DNA from: an uncultured Eubacteriales bacterium
GTDB taxonomy: Bacteria > Bacillota > Clostridia > Lachnospirales > Lachnospiraceae
Length of the DNA stretch: 46,568 nucleotides
Assembly: GCA_900316755.1 (NCBI GenBank)
Contig: ONED01000009.1
Location: 1 to 46,568, forward strand
Reading direction: 5' to 3'
Positions within the stretch are counted from its first letter, which is position 1. The number at the start of each line of letters is the position of its first letter. Shown piece by piece: positions 36,464 through 45,129 of the stretch. The notes beneath the pieces are model-generated. The model saw only the letters and a program-made list of their open reading frames with translations. It made no database searches and was not told the DNA's origin. The position numbers and the translations under genes were made by a program.

Positions 36464-39250
36464 CTATCTATAAAATTTTTTCAAATCATAATCCTCATGA
36501 TAACATCTGCTCTGATCCTCATCCCAGCTTCCGCCGAGTTCAAAACTCCATGGGGAGACGCCTGCATCTTTACTACCTTTCAGATGATGCGGACCCATAC
36601 GATTCCGATTGTTCAATACAAACCGTACCTCAAGCTCATTTTCACCGACTTTTGCCACTTGTGAAAGGTCCAGCTCCCTATCAAAGAACAATTTCCCGGC
36701 ATCTATGCCGTTCACCTTCACTGCAGCAATCTGATACTCGCCCGGCACTTGCATTCGAATATCGCTTGTTTCCAATGTCACACTCTGACGAAGCGTCATC
36801 TCTCCTGCAAGGAAAGGGAAGCCCTCGGTCACAGGTTCGTCTTTGATGCTCTCCGGCAATGCGCCAATGTAAAATGCATTTCCCCTTACAAAGCGTGCAT
36901 CCTCATCCTGCACGTAGCCGGTCTTCGAATACACGCCGAATGGACCAACCAGCTCAATGGGCTGAAGCTCTGTATCGTATACGATGCAGTTTTTCAAAGA
37001 TTCGGTTACATTCTCCCCAAACAGGGCATAGTACACATTCTCACTTTCAAGCCAGTCCACCTTCACGGTATACGTATTTTTCCCTGTCCGGACAAGTCCG
37101 GTCACATCATAAGTGTTCACATAATCCTCTTCTGACGGAACTGTCAGAGTCAAATCTTCCCCGTTCAGCCATGCAGATAAATCGCGGCTCTTTTCTGTAC
37201 GCAGATACAGTCTTTCCGGTATCTTCTCTACCTCAAACTCATATTGGAGGAACAGTTCGCCCCGATAGCGTTCTTTTAACAGCTTCTGGAACAGGGCTGC
37301 GCAGGGCCATGGTTTGGAATACTGCACCCCATCTGTGGAATAGCGAATCATATCTACCGGCAGGAAGTTCTCTTTTACAGACACCTTTGCATTTGCAAAA
37401 CGAAGGGTATACAGGGTCTGCTCCTTTTTTGCAGAGACATTCTCTTCGCTCAGACAAAGAATCTTATCCTCGCCCGGTTTTAACGTGACAGTAACCGTCC
37501 TGTCCCCGATTTCAAAGTTCTGGATATACGTTTTTTCCGGTGAATTGTTCATCACATACAAATATTCTTTCCCATCAAATCTCCGATAGGTGCTGTAAAT
37601 CTTCGTATCAAAATCGCTCACTCTGTACGGCTGGGCATCACAAATCTCTTCCAGCGTCACATTGCTGGCAAGATAGTCATAATCATATTCCTCCGCTTCC
37701 AAAAATGTCGGCTTCTCTCCTAAAAGCAGCACCCGTCCGCCATTTGCCACATAAGTACGGAGTTTTTCTTCCGTAGTCTTATCCATCGTCAGCATCGGCG
37801 GGAGCACCAGATAATCATATGCACACTGTCCACAGCCAATCTTGGTTCCGTTTACAAACCCATACTTCGCAAGCAGCGTTTCATCCAGAAAATGATAATC
37901 CACTCCCCGGGAAGACAGCGTGCGACAAGCGTCAAAAAGATCCTTATCCAGCTTCTGAATGCCGAAGCCTTCCCCTTCTAAGCTTCTATGATAATCAAAA
38001 TATGCACTCCGAATCGGATGCAGCATCGCCACGTTGACTTTCTTCTCCCCTTCTCCGAGAAGGTGTCCCAGTTTTGTATAATAATCATTGAATGCCCGGA
38101 ATTCTTCCTTCACCCACGGGTTTACCTCTGAATAATGTGCCGGATAATCATATTTGCGGTTTCCCCGCTCAGAATACGGCACCAGATGATGGCACATCAT
38201 GTTGACGCCGTTGACATACTGGAATCCTGCAATTCTCCGCAAATCCTGTATGCTAACGTCCCAGCCGCAGCAGGCGAATGTCTCGGTCAGCACCCGATGT
38301 TTTCCCATTTGCGCCGCCACACTTCCCACCTGCTTTGGCGCTATCTCTTCATCTGTGCCCGCTCCAAGCCAGTCAATTCCCGGAATGTGTTCATATTCGT
38401 AAAATGGCATAATCCCGCCACAGCACAGCATCTGTCCTCCCAGACTTCTCTCCTCTATGTAGTGACCGGTAAATTTTACTCCGTTTTTCTCACACCAATT
38501 ATAAATTTTTTCCGCAAAGTTATGCAGCATCAGGCTCTGCATCGCTTTCCAATAACGATAACGGAAGCTTCGGAATCCCTTCTTTTCCACGAAAAGCAGA
38601 CCCAGACCGTCCAGAATATCTTCTCCGTACTGCTCCTTCCAGTAAGCTGCAACCATATCTGTATATGGTGTCCCCCAACGCTGATACTGTGGTTCATCTG
38701 TGAAAAATCCTTCTATTTTTTCAGAAAAAGACTCTCCAAACCGCGCTTTGTATGCTTCATGGGTCAGAGTCAGGAACTTTTCCACCACCTCCGGATTCAA
38801 AATATCTGCTGTGGAAACCGAAGTATGTATGTACAAATTCAGATAATCCCCCTCTTTTTCACCATTAAAAGCACGCACCAGCTCCTCTTCTGCCACCAGA
38901 TAACTTACATCTGCATGGGCGTCATAGACTCCTTCTTTGGTTTCGATATATTTGTCACAGTTTTTTGGGTCCTCCAGGAGCTTCCCTCCCGCAAATCCGC
39001 TTGGCCAGCCGTTTTCATCATAAGCCCATGCCTTCATCCCCAGTTTTTCTGCTTCCTCGGTGCAGCCCGCAATACACTGCATCCACTCCTCTGACAGATA
39101 TTCTGTCTGCAACCCGGAGCGGGCATGCATGAAAAATCCTCCGATTCCATTTTCTTTCATCCACCGAATTTGAGCCTTTAATTTCGGCAACTCTAATTTA
39201 TCGTTCCACGACCAGAATGGTATCGGACGATATTCTTTTTCTTCCATCAT
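36464..39250 (-). CDS. Large glycoside hydrolase, GH106-like (alpha-L-rhamnosidase type)
   Basis: 928 residues, no signal peptide, so probably intracellular. The N-terminus PIPFWSWNDKLELPKLKAQIRWMKENGIGGFFMHARSGLQTEYLSEEWM is the hallmark of the GH106-like TIM-barrel family. Acidic residues in YDENGWPSGFAGG and FFTDEPQYQRWG are likely active-site positions. C-terminal beta-sandwich domains (about 580-920) follow. Members cleave rhamnose from plant polysaccharides or glycosides, but substrate is uncertain. A stand-alone gene with no sugar transporter beside it. Start ATG-ATG: either may be used. Confidence 0.85.
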   Translation of the reverse strand: MMEEKEYRPIPFWSWNDKLELPKLKAQIRWMKENGIGGFFMHARSGLQTEYLSEEWMQCIAGCTEEAEKLGMKAWAYDENGWPSGFAGGKLLEDPKNCDKYIETKEGVYDAHADVSYLVAEEELVRAFNGEKEGDYLNLYIHTSVSTADILNPEVVEKFLTLTHEAYKARFGESFSEKIEGFFTDEPQYQRWGTPYTDMVAAYWKEQYGEDILDGLGLLFVEKKGFRSFRYRYWKAMQSLMLHNFAEKIYNWCEKNGVKFTGHYIEERSLGGQMLCCGGIMPFYEYEHIPGIDWLGAGTDEEIAPKQVGSVAAQMGKHRVLTETFACCGWDVSIQDLRRIAGFQYVNGVNMMCHHLVPYSERGNRKYDYPAHYSEVNPWVKEEFRAFNDYYTKLGHLLGEGEKKVNVAMLHPIRSAYFDYHRSLEGEGFGIQKLDKDLFDACRTLSSRGVDYHFLDETLLAKYGFVNGTKIGCGQCAYDYLVLPPMLTMDKTTEEKLRTYVANGGRVLLLGEKPTFLEAEEYDYDYLASNVTLEEICDAQPYRVSDFDTKIYSTYRRFDGKEYLYVMNNSPEKTYIQNFEIGDRTVTVTLKPGEDKILCLSEENVSAKKEQTLYTLRFANAKVSVKENFLPVDMIRYSTDGVQYSKPWPCAALFQKLLKERYRGELFLQYEFEVEKIPERLYLRTEKSRDLSAWLNGEDLTLTVPSEEDYVNTYDVTGLVRTGKNTYTVKVDWLESENVYYALFGENVTESLKNCIVYDTELQPIELVGPFGVYSKTGYVQDEDARFVRGNAFYIGALPESIKDEPVTEGFPFLAGEMTLRQSVTLETSDIRMQVPGEYQIAAVKVNGIDAGKLFFDRELDLSQVAKVGENELEVRFVLNNRNRMGPHHLKGSKDAGVSPWSFELGGSWDEDQSRCYHEDYDLKKFYR

Positions 39251-39387
39251 CTGTTCTATCCTCTTGCTTCTGAAATTTTACTTTTTCCATCTTACCATAA
39301 TCTTCCTGTCAAAGGCAATCCCTTTTATCTTTCCGATTCACTGTCCCATTTTTTTCGCAAATATTGACTTACCATTGAAGGTGTAAA

Positions 39388-39415
39388 AAAAGTTCCTCTT
39401 CTGAGGAACTTTTTT
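39388..39415 (-). terminator. Terminator after the hemerythrin gene
   Basis: AAAAGTTCCTC, loop TTCT, GAGGAACTTTT, with T-runs on both strands. It lies 30 bases downstream of the hemerythrin stop. Confidence 0.88.
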
Positions 39416-39446
39416 ACAACCGATGAACACACCGTCCGTTTTTTCA

Positions 39447-39869
39447 TTATACCAGATTCGGATTGGACTTCATATTGATGTAAGAAGCGACTGAGCAGTC
39501 AAATGTCTTAATATGATTGTACAGCCAGTCAATTACATTTTTATTTACCGCCTGTACGAATGCATCTGTCGGTCCTTCTTCTTCCTCTAACATCTCATGA
39601 AGCTCTTCTACCGCCTTCTCGAATTCTGCGTGTTTTTGCTTGTGCTCTTTGACTCCCGGATAAGAAGAATCTTCCTGAAGCTTTTCTTCTGCACTGAAAT
39701 GGAAATCTGTATAATCCGCCAGATAGTCCAACATCTTGATTGCCTGAAGCTTTCCTCCTCCGTCTTCACAGCACTGCATCAATTTATTAATCTTGTCAAT
39801 CAATTCTTTATGCTGAGCGTCAATTGTCTCGTTTCCGGTTACCAAACTTTCATCAAATTCTGCATACAT
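39447..39869 (-). CDS. Bacteriohemerythrin
   Basis: 140 residues from the ATG before YAEFDESLVTG; GAGGTGATAG upstream serves as ribosome site, and a GTG three codons earlier was rejected. The di-iron ligands are all present and in order: H20, H57, E61, H76, H80, H119 and D124. This non-haem oxygen-binding four-helix protein probably buffers oxygen or acts in oxygen sensing in an anaerobe. C-terminal tail extends about 15 residues past D124. Confidence 0.95.
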   Translation of the reverse strand: MYAEFDESLVTGNETIDAQHKELIDKINKLMQCCEDGGGKLQAIKMLDYLADYTDFHFSAEEKLQEDSSYPGVKEHKQKHAEFEKAVEELHEMLEEEEGPTDAFVQAVNKNVIDWLYNHIKTFDCSVASYINMKSNPNLV

Positions 39870-39972
39870 GACTATCACCTCGTCCTAAAATTTTATGACT
39901 GTATTGTACCACACGAATGATATGAAGTCAATTTCCCTTTCTTTCCCTTTCTTCCCCAATAGCATTTATTTG

Positions 39973-40001
39973 TTGATAAGTCAACTTCTTTGTTTTATAT
40001 T
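39973..40001 (+). promoter_or_regulatory. Promoter of the broken alcohol dehydrogenase gene
   Basis: TTGATA, 17-base spacer, TATATT, about 47 bases before the start codon of the remnant, which still has an AAGGAGGG ribosome site. GTTGATAAGTCAAC over the -35 is a palindrome. Confidence 0.55.
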
Positions 40002-40047
40002 AAAAACCATATTGTAATTTAAAAATCAAGGAGGGAATGATTCCATC

Positions 40048-40367
40048 ATGAACATTGCATATAAGGCTTTCTGCAGGGTTTACCAGTTTGCGTTCCACAT
40101 GGCGCTCCCGGTGCTGCCTTACCGGGAACCGGAAATCTATAAAACCATTGCCGATACCGTATCGATATTAAAAAAGCAACAGATTACATCGGTTCTGCTC
40201 GTCACAGACCAGGGACTTCGAAAGGCAGGAAGCACGGGAAATGTACATTCAGGAAAACTGTAAGGCACTGATTGCCTTCGGCGGCGTTGGAGAAAGCGGC
40301 ATGGGAGCAGAAGCTGCCCATACTGGTACGGGATTTGGAGCTCTACGATGATATTCTCCGTTTTGCC
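40048..40367 (+). pseudogene. Iron-containing alcohol dehydrogenase remnant, with a glycosyltransferase-like fragment
   Basis: The first frame (40048-40263) reads MNIAYKAFCRVYQFAFHMAL, then PVLPYREPEIYKT and ITSVLLVTDQGLRKAG, the N-terminus of a clostridial Fe-dependent alcohol dehydrogenase. It then shifts frame: the bases from about 40226 read AREMYIQENCKALIAFGG, a later segment of the same family, so some 40 codons are missing and the frame is lost. After that a third frame (about 40277-40355) reads ALEKAAWEQKLPILVRDLEL, resembling a GT4 glycosyltransferase donor-site stretch. The end runs into the asnB stop on the other strand. Clearly decayed; the third piece is less sure. Confidence 0.75.
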
Positions 40368-41906
40368 TTACCGTTTTACAAAATATTCCTCATACCATAC
40401 CAAAAAGGCGTAAATCGTCCAGACTTTCCGCCAATTGTCGGAATTCCCATTGATATACTCCTCGAAGATGGCGTTGATTTCCTCCATATGGAAGAACTTC
40501 GCCGCCGTCTCACTCCCAAACTTCGCCCGTACGTCCTGATTGTAACGCTCATCTGCCATCCAGATGCGAATCGGGACAATAAAGCCCAGTTTCTTGCGAA
40601 ATGCAATCTCTTCCGGCAGTACCTTCGCTGCTGCCGTACGGAACGCAACCTTATTTTGCTCCGCATTCACTTTATATTTGGACGGCATTCGGGAGGCAAT
40701 CTCAAAAATTCTCCGGTCGGTCAGCGGCATCCGGATTTCCAGACCTGCCGCCTCGCTCATTTTATCTACATTCAGGTAAATGTCGCCCTCCAGCCAAATC
40801 TGTATATCCACATCCGACATTTTTGAAAGCGGATCCAATCCCTCATTTTCCTCATAAATCTCTTTGACAAGATGAATGGGAAGCACATTTTCATCATAAT
40901 TCTTAAGAATCTTCCTTTTTTCCTCTTCTTTCATGATGTTCGTGTTGCCCACATAAAAGGTCTTTAAATTTTCCCCGTAACGTTCTGCATTGCGGTACAT
41001 GTTGTACCCACCAAAAAACTCATCCGAGCCTTCTCCCGAATAGCAGATTTTTGCATGCTCCGCTGCCGCCTGACACCCAAGCGCAAATACGATTGCCGAC
41101 GCATCGCCCAAGGGCTGTTCCATGTGGTACATGACGTACGGAACGATGTCAAAATATTCCTCCGGAGAAATGACGCGCCTTTCAAACTTTCTTCCGAGCA
41201 GCTCTGCTGTCTGCTCTGCCAGTTTAGATTCGTCAAAACGTTCTTCTTCATAACCGCAGGAGGCCGCCAGCTTAATGTCTGACATTGCGAGTACATACGA
41301 AGAATCCACGCCGCCGGATAAAAATGCTGCCGCTTCTTCCTCTTTTGTCTTCACCTCCGGCATAATGTCCTGCAGGGTAGTGTGGATTTCCTCTGCCCAA
41401 TCTTCCAGAGATTTCCCTTCCTCCGGATGAAACTCCGGTTTCCAGTAGCGCACAATCTCCAGCTTCCTATCCTGCCAAACCAGATACCGACCCGGAAGGA
41501 GTTTTTTCACGCCCTTAAAAAATGTCTCCTCTCCGGCAACATAGGTAAGACTCATGTAAATTTGCAGCATTTTCTCATTCAATTCTTTTACAAATCCGTC
41601 CTGCTCCATAATTTGAGAAATCTTTGTTCCGTAGAGCAGTCTCCCGTCCTCGGTCACATAATAATACAACGGCTTTGTGCCAAACTGGTCCCGCAGGCAG
41701 AACAGCTTCTGCGTCTCTTCCTCCCAAAGTGCGAAAGCAAACATCCCATACATATGGTCTGCCATGTCATAGCCCCATGTCTCATACGCTTTAACCAGAA
41801 TGGCTTCCTCCCGTTCTCTTCTCGGAAGTGTTTTGTCAATCCCAAGCTCTTTGCAGAGTGCTTCCCAATTGCGGATATGTCCTCTGTATTCTTGTACCTT
41901 TATCAT
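40368..41906 (-). CDS. asnB: Asparagine synthetase-like protein lacking the glutaminase cysteine
   Basis: 512 residues. The C-terminal synthetase domain is intact: the ATP-PPase loop AAAFLSGGVDSSYVLAMS (SGGVDSS at 197-203), YSGEGSDEFFGGYNMYR and DADKMSEA-like helix with LEIRMPLTDRR. The N-terminal half resembles the second part of the Ntn glutaminase domain (AYETWGYDMADHMYGMFAFAL, LRDQFGTKPLYYY), but the protein starts at KVQEYRGHIRNWEALC. The MCGI nucleophile and the RGPD and NGE motifs of the family are missing. The ATG has AAAGGGAG upstream, so this is the real start, not a frameshift. Ammonia-dependent use is the simplest reading. Follows birA by 66 bases. Confidence 0.88.
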   Translation of the reverse strand: MIKVQEYRGHIRNWEALCKELGIDKTLPRREREEAILVKAYETWGYDMADHMYGMFAFALWEEETQKLFCLRDQFGTKPLYYYVTEDGRLLYGTKISQIMEQDGFVKELNEKMLQIYMSLTYVAGEETFFKGVKKLLPGRYLVWQDRKLEIVRYWKPEFHPEEGKSLEDWAEEIHTTLQDIMPEVKTKEEEAAAFLSGGVDSSYVLAMSDIKLAASCGYEEERFDESKLAEQTAELLGRKFERRVISPEEYFDIVPYVMYHMEQPLGDASAIVFALGCQAAAEHAKICYSGEGSDEFFGGYNMYRNAERYGENLKTFYVGNTNIMKEEEKRKILKNYDENVLPIHLVKEIYEENEGLDPLSKMSDVDIQIWLEGDIYLNVDKMSEAAGLEIRMPLTDRRIFEIASRMPSKYKVNAEQNKVAFRTAAAKVLPEEIAFRKKLGFIVPIRIWMADERYNQDVRAKFGSETAAKFFHMEEINAIFEEYINGNSDNWRKVWTIYAFLVWYEEYFVKR

Positions 41907-41972
41907 TGTCGTATCTCCCTTTTTTAAGATGTTACTATCTTACCACAAAATGAAGCGGCAGAAAACCTCTTC

Positions 41973-42947
41973 TCACAGCCGGATACGAATTTCTCCGTGA
42001 GAAAGACTCTCTGTCGTTCCATCTTCATATCTCACCAAAAGATGGCACTCCTCATCCACCCCGTACGCAAATGCCTTGCGGCTCCGATTGCCGGAAATCA
42101 CCGTAACCTCTTTTCCGACCGCAAGACTGCGGCTCTGGTATTTCCCGATATAGTCCGCCAAGTCCTGCGCCCGATAATACTTCATAAACTGATTCAGGAA
42201 TGCCGCCGCCAAATGATTTTTTACATCTTTCTGGGGATGGTCAAACACCGACCCTGCAATCTGCTCTAATTCCTTCGGGAAATCCCCGGATGGGAGGTAT
42301 ACATTGACCCCCACACCCAGCACCGCATAATCCAGCATCTCGCTCTCCATATCAAAGGAGCCTTCTGTCAAGATGCCGCAAACTTTTTTCCCGCGTACAA
42401 AAATGTCGTTCACCCACTTGATTTTTGCTTTTTCCCCGGATACTGCTTCAATTGCTTCACACATAGCGACCGCCGCCATGGTCGTAATCCGAACTGCCTG
42501 ACCGGCAGAATAATGAGAAGGTCTCAGCAGGATACTCATATAAACCCCGGTTCCTTCCGGGGAGAAAAAGCTTCGCCCGAAACGTCCCCGCCCTTCTGTC
42601 TGCTCATTCGAGATTACGGTGTACCCTTCCGGAAAGCCCTGCCCGGCTTTTTCTCGCACCAGCGTATTGGTAGAACTGACCACCGGAAGGACAGTCATGT
42701 CCAGATTCTTACATTCCTCATCCAGATATTTCGCGATTCCCTGAGGCGATAAAATGTCCGTTTCCACCGAAAGGCAATATCCTCTGTTGGTGACCGCATC
42801 AATCTGATAGCCGTCCTCCCTCAGATTTTTCACAGCCTTCCAGACAGCGGCTCTGGACACACAGAGCTTCTGTGCAATCTCCTCTCCTGAAAAATAAACT
42901 CCCTTATTCGATTCAAACAGTTCTAATACCCGTTCCCTCGTCGTCAT
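41973..42947 (-). CDS. birA: Biotin protein ligase / biotin repressor
   Basis: 324 residues. N-terminal winged helix (about 1-60, GEEIAQKLCVSRAAVWKAVKNL), then the ligase domain with GRGRFGRSFFSPEGTGVY, KWVNDIFVRGKKVCGIL, and a C-terminal SH3-like domain. It attaches biotin to carboxylases and, with biotinyl-AMP, represses biotin genes. The HTH and the BirA-type box before bioY point to regulation of this operon by itself. The ATG overlaps the stop of the upstream gene by one base. Confidence 0.96.
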   Translation of the reverse strand: MTTRERVLELFESNKGVYFSGEEIAQKLCVSRAAVWKAVKNLREDGYQIDAVTNRGYCLSVETDILSPQGIAKYLDEECKNLDMTVLPVVSSTNTLVREKAGQGFPEGYTVISNEQTEGRGRFGRSFFSPEGTGVYMSILLRPSHYSAGQAVRITTMAAVAMCEAIEAVSGEKAKIKWVNDIFVRGKKVCGILTEGSFDMESEMLDYAVLGVGVNVYLPSGDFPKELEQIAGSVFDHPQKDVKNHLAAAFLNQFMKYYRAQDLADYIGKYQSRSLAVGKEVTVISGNRSRKAFAYGVDEECHLLVRYEDGTTESLSHGEIRIRL

Positions 42948-43381
42948 TATCTCTGCTTTCCTTTCTTTTCGTTTTCAAAATAACACAGTGCATTCCACCC
43001 ACAGTCTCCACAGATTTCTTCCCGCTTTCCCGGTATCAGAATAGAATCGTATACCTTCTTTTCAAACTCCCGAAACGGCATCACATCCCCTCCCGAGAGC
43101 CCGCAGCGCAAAAGTACCTGTCTATCATATTCTACTACGGTTTCTGAGGATGTGCAAACGCCTTCCTGATTATTGGGGCACACACTGCAGATTGCATCGG
43201 CTTCTCCCGTAATACGAATCAGAGGGTTCGTATCAAGCAATTGTTTGACTTCTCCCATATGCTTTGAAAATGTGTCAGAATACCCTTTCCCCTGAAAAAA
43301 CGCAAGGCACATCCCGTGATGTGCCCTGATTTCATAAGACGGAGAAGGTGTCATGCCGGACGCTTTCTTCTTTTCTTCCAT
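42947..43381 (-). CDS. DUF1284 cysteine-rich protein
   Basis: 144 residues. Contains IRAHHGMCLAFFQGKGYSD and two cysteine groups, ICSVCPNNQEGVC and EICGDCGWNALCYF, eight cysteines including scattered ones, so a metal or iron-sulfur site is likely. It fits the DUF1284 family, whose function is not known. It lies between bioY and birA with a stop/start overlap to birA, so it is probably co-expressed with biotin uptake genes. Confidence 0.85.
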   Translation of the reverse strand: MEEKKKASGMTPSPSYEIRAHHGMCLAFFQGKGYSDTFSKHMGEVKQLLDTNPLIRITGEADAICSVCPNNQEGVCTSSETVVEYDRQVLLRCGLSGGDVMPFREFEKKVYDSILIPGKREEICGDCGWNALCYFENEKKGKQR

Positions 43382-43391
43382 CTTTTTACCC

Positions 43392-43949
43392 TCAATTCAC
43401 TTTGATTACTTTTGCAAGACGCTTACAAATCAATAACGCCAACACAATTTTAACAAGATCCGGAATTACAAACGGAAATACGCACCATCCCAAGGCTGTC
43501 CATAATCCGATTGCGCCTGTTTCTCTGGTATAAACCAGCATAAACCAAATCGTTCCGAAAATATAGCAGACCAAAAGTCCCAACACCATGGACAGTGCTA
43601 ATACCCAGGTCTTTTTCCCTAACAGTTTTTCCATTCCCCACATGAGAAGTGCGGACAAAAGAAATCCGATGATATATCCGCCTGTGCTGCCTAAAACAAT
43701 TCCCATACCGCCTGTAAAGCCTGCAAAAACCGGAATCCCGATTGCTCCTAAGAGCAGATAAATGAGAACGGACAAACTTCCGCGCTTTCCGCCCAGAACC
43801 CCCACAGTTACAAAAACTCCAAAGGTCTGCAATGTAAAAGGAACTGTTGTCGGAATCGAAATCCAGGAACAGATTGCAATTAGCACAGTAAACATTGCAA
43901 TGTACACCATATCCAGTGTCTTGTTTTTTGTCATAACCGATGCTGCCAT
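43392..43949 (-). CDS. bioY: Biotin transporter substrate-binding subunit BioY
   Basis: 185 residues with six hydrophobic helices, the S-component of an ECF-type biotin transporter. Typical parts: VPFTLQTFGVFVTVGVLGGKRG, GGMGIVLGSTGGYIIGFL, and VFPFVIPDLVKIVLALLIC near the end. It needs the shared EcfAA'T module encoded elsewhere. First gene of the bioY-DUF1284-birA-asnB run, with GGAGG nine bases before the ATG and a BirA-type box 63 bases upstream. Confidence 0.95.
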   Translation of the reverse strand: MAASVMTKNKTLDMVYIAMFTVLIAICSWISIPTTVPFTLQTFGVFVTVGVLGGKRGSLSVLIYLLLGAIGIPVFAGFTGGMGIVLGSTGGYIIGFLLSALLMWGMEKLLGKKTWVLALSMVLGLLVCYIFGTIWFMLVYTRETGAIGLWTALGWCVFPFVIPDLVKIVLALLICKRLAKVIKVN

Positions 43950-43965
43950 AAAAATGTTACCTCCC

Positions 43966-44006
43966 TATGTTCTTTCTCTCCGAAAGAAACTGTAACATAG
44001 GGAGGC
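43966..44006 (-). promoter_or_regulatory. Hairpin that would mask the bioY ribosome site
   Basis: On the minus strand CCTCCCTATGTT pairs perfectly with AACATAGGGAGG over 12 bp, and inside it TTCTTTC pairs with GAAAGAA around a GGAGA loop. The second arm contains the bioY Shine-Dalgarno GGAGG. If the transcript starts upstream of the first arm, the site would be sequestered. If it starts inside, the arms act only as DNA. Confidence 0.6.
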
Positions 44007-44010
44007 TTTT

Positions 44011-44042
44011 ATTGTCAACCCTATTTTAAAATTGGTTTACAT
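44011..44042 (-). promoter_or_regulatory. BirA operator upstream of bioY
   Basis: On the minus strand ATGTAAACC, 13-base spacer, GGTTGACAAT. The two arms are inverted repeats of the TGTNAACC form known for Firmicutes BirA boxes. The second arm includes a TTGACA promoter element, so bound BirA would block RNA polymerase. The birA gene is two genes downstream. Confidence 0.82.
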
Positions 44043-44046
44043 TTTG

Positions 44047-44958
44047 TTATTTCCCGCTTTTCTTTCTCCTGTAAACCACAATGACTACAAGGATAATCGC
44101 CACCAGTCCGCCAATCACCAACAGATATGGAATACTGCTCACGACAAACACAAAGAACCTCTCAAAGCCATGTCCTACATTTTCAAAATTTTCCACTAAA
44201 TTCGTTTTTATCTCTTCCCAGACAGTCTGTTTTTCTACGACATCTACCCTTTCCACCTCAGATATTTGAATCGTAACAGTCGTATATTCAATAAGGTTGT
44301 CGTAGGTTCTCAGTTTTGACTTAACGGACTCGATTTCATAAATGACCTCTGTCAATCTGTCCTGAATGGAAATCACATCCGCCATCGTACCCGCTTCTGC
44401 CAGAAGTCGCTCCAAAGTCGCTTTTTCCGTTTCCAAAGCAGATACCCTGCTTTCCATATCGACATAGGAAAGCGTTACATCCTCTGTTTCAACCTCTTTA
44501 TTGGTCACAGTGCTGTTCTCCGATACAAACGCAGAAAATGCATCACTGGCGTCGGCCGGAATGCGAACCGTAAAATCAGCATACCTTCCGCTTACATCCC
44601 CATAACCATTTCCGGAGATGGAAGAATTCTCCACATATCCTCCTATTGTCGATATCTCTGCATTCAATTTTTCTATCAACGCGTCAAATTCTTTCGTCTG
44701 TACAGAAATATGTACTCTTTCAATAATCTTTCTGTTCGTGGAAACTCCCGCATCTTCTTCCAAAGCGGTCGTGGTGGAAGAATCCTCTGTGCTTTCATTT
44801 ACAACAAATCCATCCCCCATCACACTTTCCTTCTCACCATAGGTCCCGGATGCAGTACCATTGACAGCCATATCGTAGGAATCGCTGCCACAGCCGGCAA
44901 GTATAACGGCAACAAGAATCACACAAAATACCCACATACTTCTTAACTTTTTCCCCAT
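44047..44958 (-). CDS. DUF4349 lipoprotein
   Basis: 303 residues. Signal peptide with lipobox: MWVFCVILVAVILAGCGSDS (Cys after LAG). A variable linker follows, then the DUF4349 domain (about 75-255: RKIIERVHISVQTKEFDALIEKL, SGRYADFTVRIPADASDAFSAF, then a coiled coil SALETEKATLERLLAEAGTM), ending in a membrane helix about 270-295 with basic tail. A cell-surface protein of unknown function; possibly envelope stress related. Divergent from the MATE gene, with promoter at 44998-45026. Confidence 0.9.
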   Translation of the reverse strand: MGKKLRSMWVFCVILVAVILAGCGSDSYDMAVNGTASGTYGEKESVMGDGFVVNESTEDSSTTTALEEDAGVSTNRKIIERVHISVQTKEFDALIEKLNAEISTIGGYVENSSISGNGYGDVSGRYADFTVRIPADASDAFSAFVSENSTVTNKEVETEDVTLSYVDMESRVSALETEKATLERLLAEAGTMADVISIQDRLTEVIYEIESVKSKLRTYDNLIEYTTVTIQISEVERVDVVEKQTVWEEIKTNLVENFENVGHGFERFFVFVVSSIPYLLVIGGLVAIILVVIVVYRRKKSGK

Positions 44959-44997
44959 AACTTTCTACTACCCTCCTGTTTTTTTATTGATATTTTT

Positions 44998-45026
44998 AGT
45001 ATACCGCGTCTTGCCGCAATTTGCAA
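44998..45026 (-). promoter_or_regulatory. Promoter of the DUF4349 gene
   Basis: Minus-strand TTGCAA, 17-base spacer, TATACT, 40 bases before the ATG, which is preceded by AGGAGGG. Confidence 0.6.
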
Positions 45027-45067
45027 TTGTGCATCTATCTAAAAGGAAAAATCCTTCGCAATGCCGA

Positions 45068-45096
45068 TTGACAAAATCTTTTTTGAGTGGTAAAAC
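45068..45096 (+). promoter_or_regulatory. Promoter of the MATE gene
   Basis: TTGACA, 17-base spacer, TAAAAC, 33 bases before the ATG at 45130, which has GGAGGGG upstream. Confidence 0.6.
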
Positions 45097-45129
45097 ATTT
45101 TCAGCAAAAGAGAATGCGGAGGGGATTCC

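Noticed and set aside
40272..40826. Plus-strand ORF of 184 codons overlapping asnB
   Set aside because: Most of it is antisense to the well-supported asnB gene. Only its first 30 codons look protein-like and are counted in the pseudogene.
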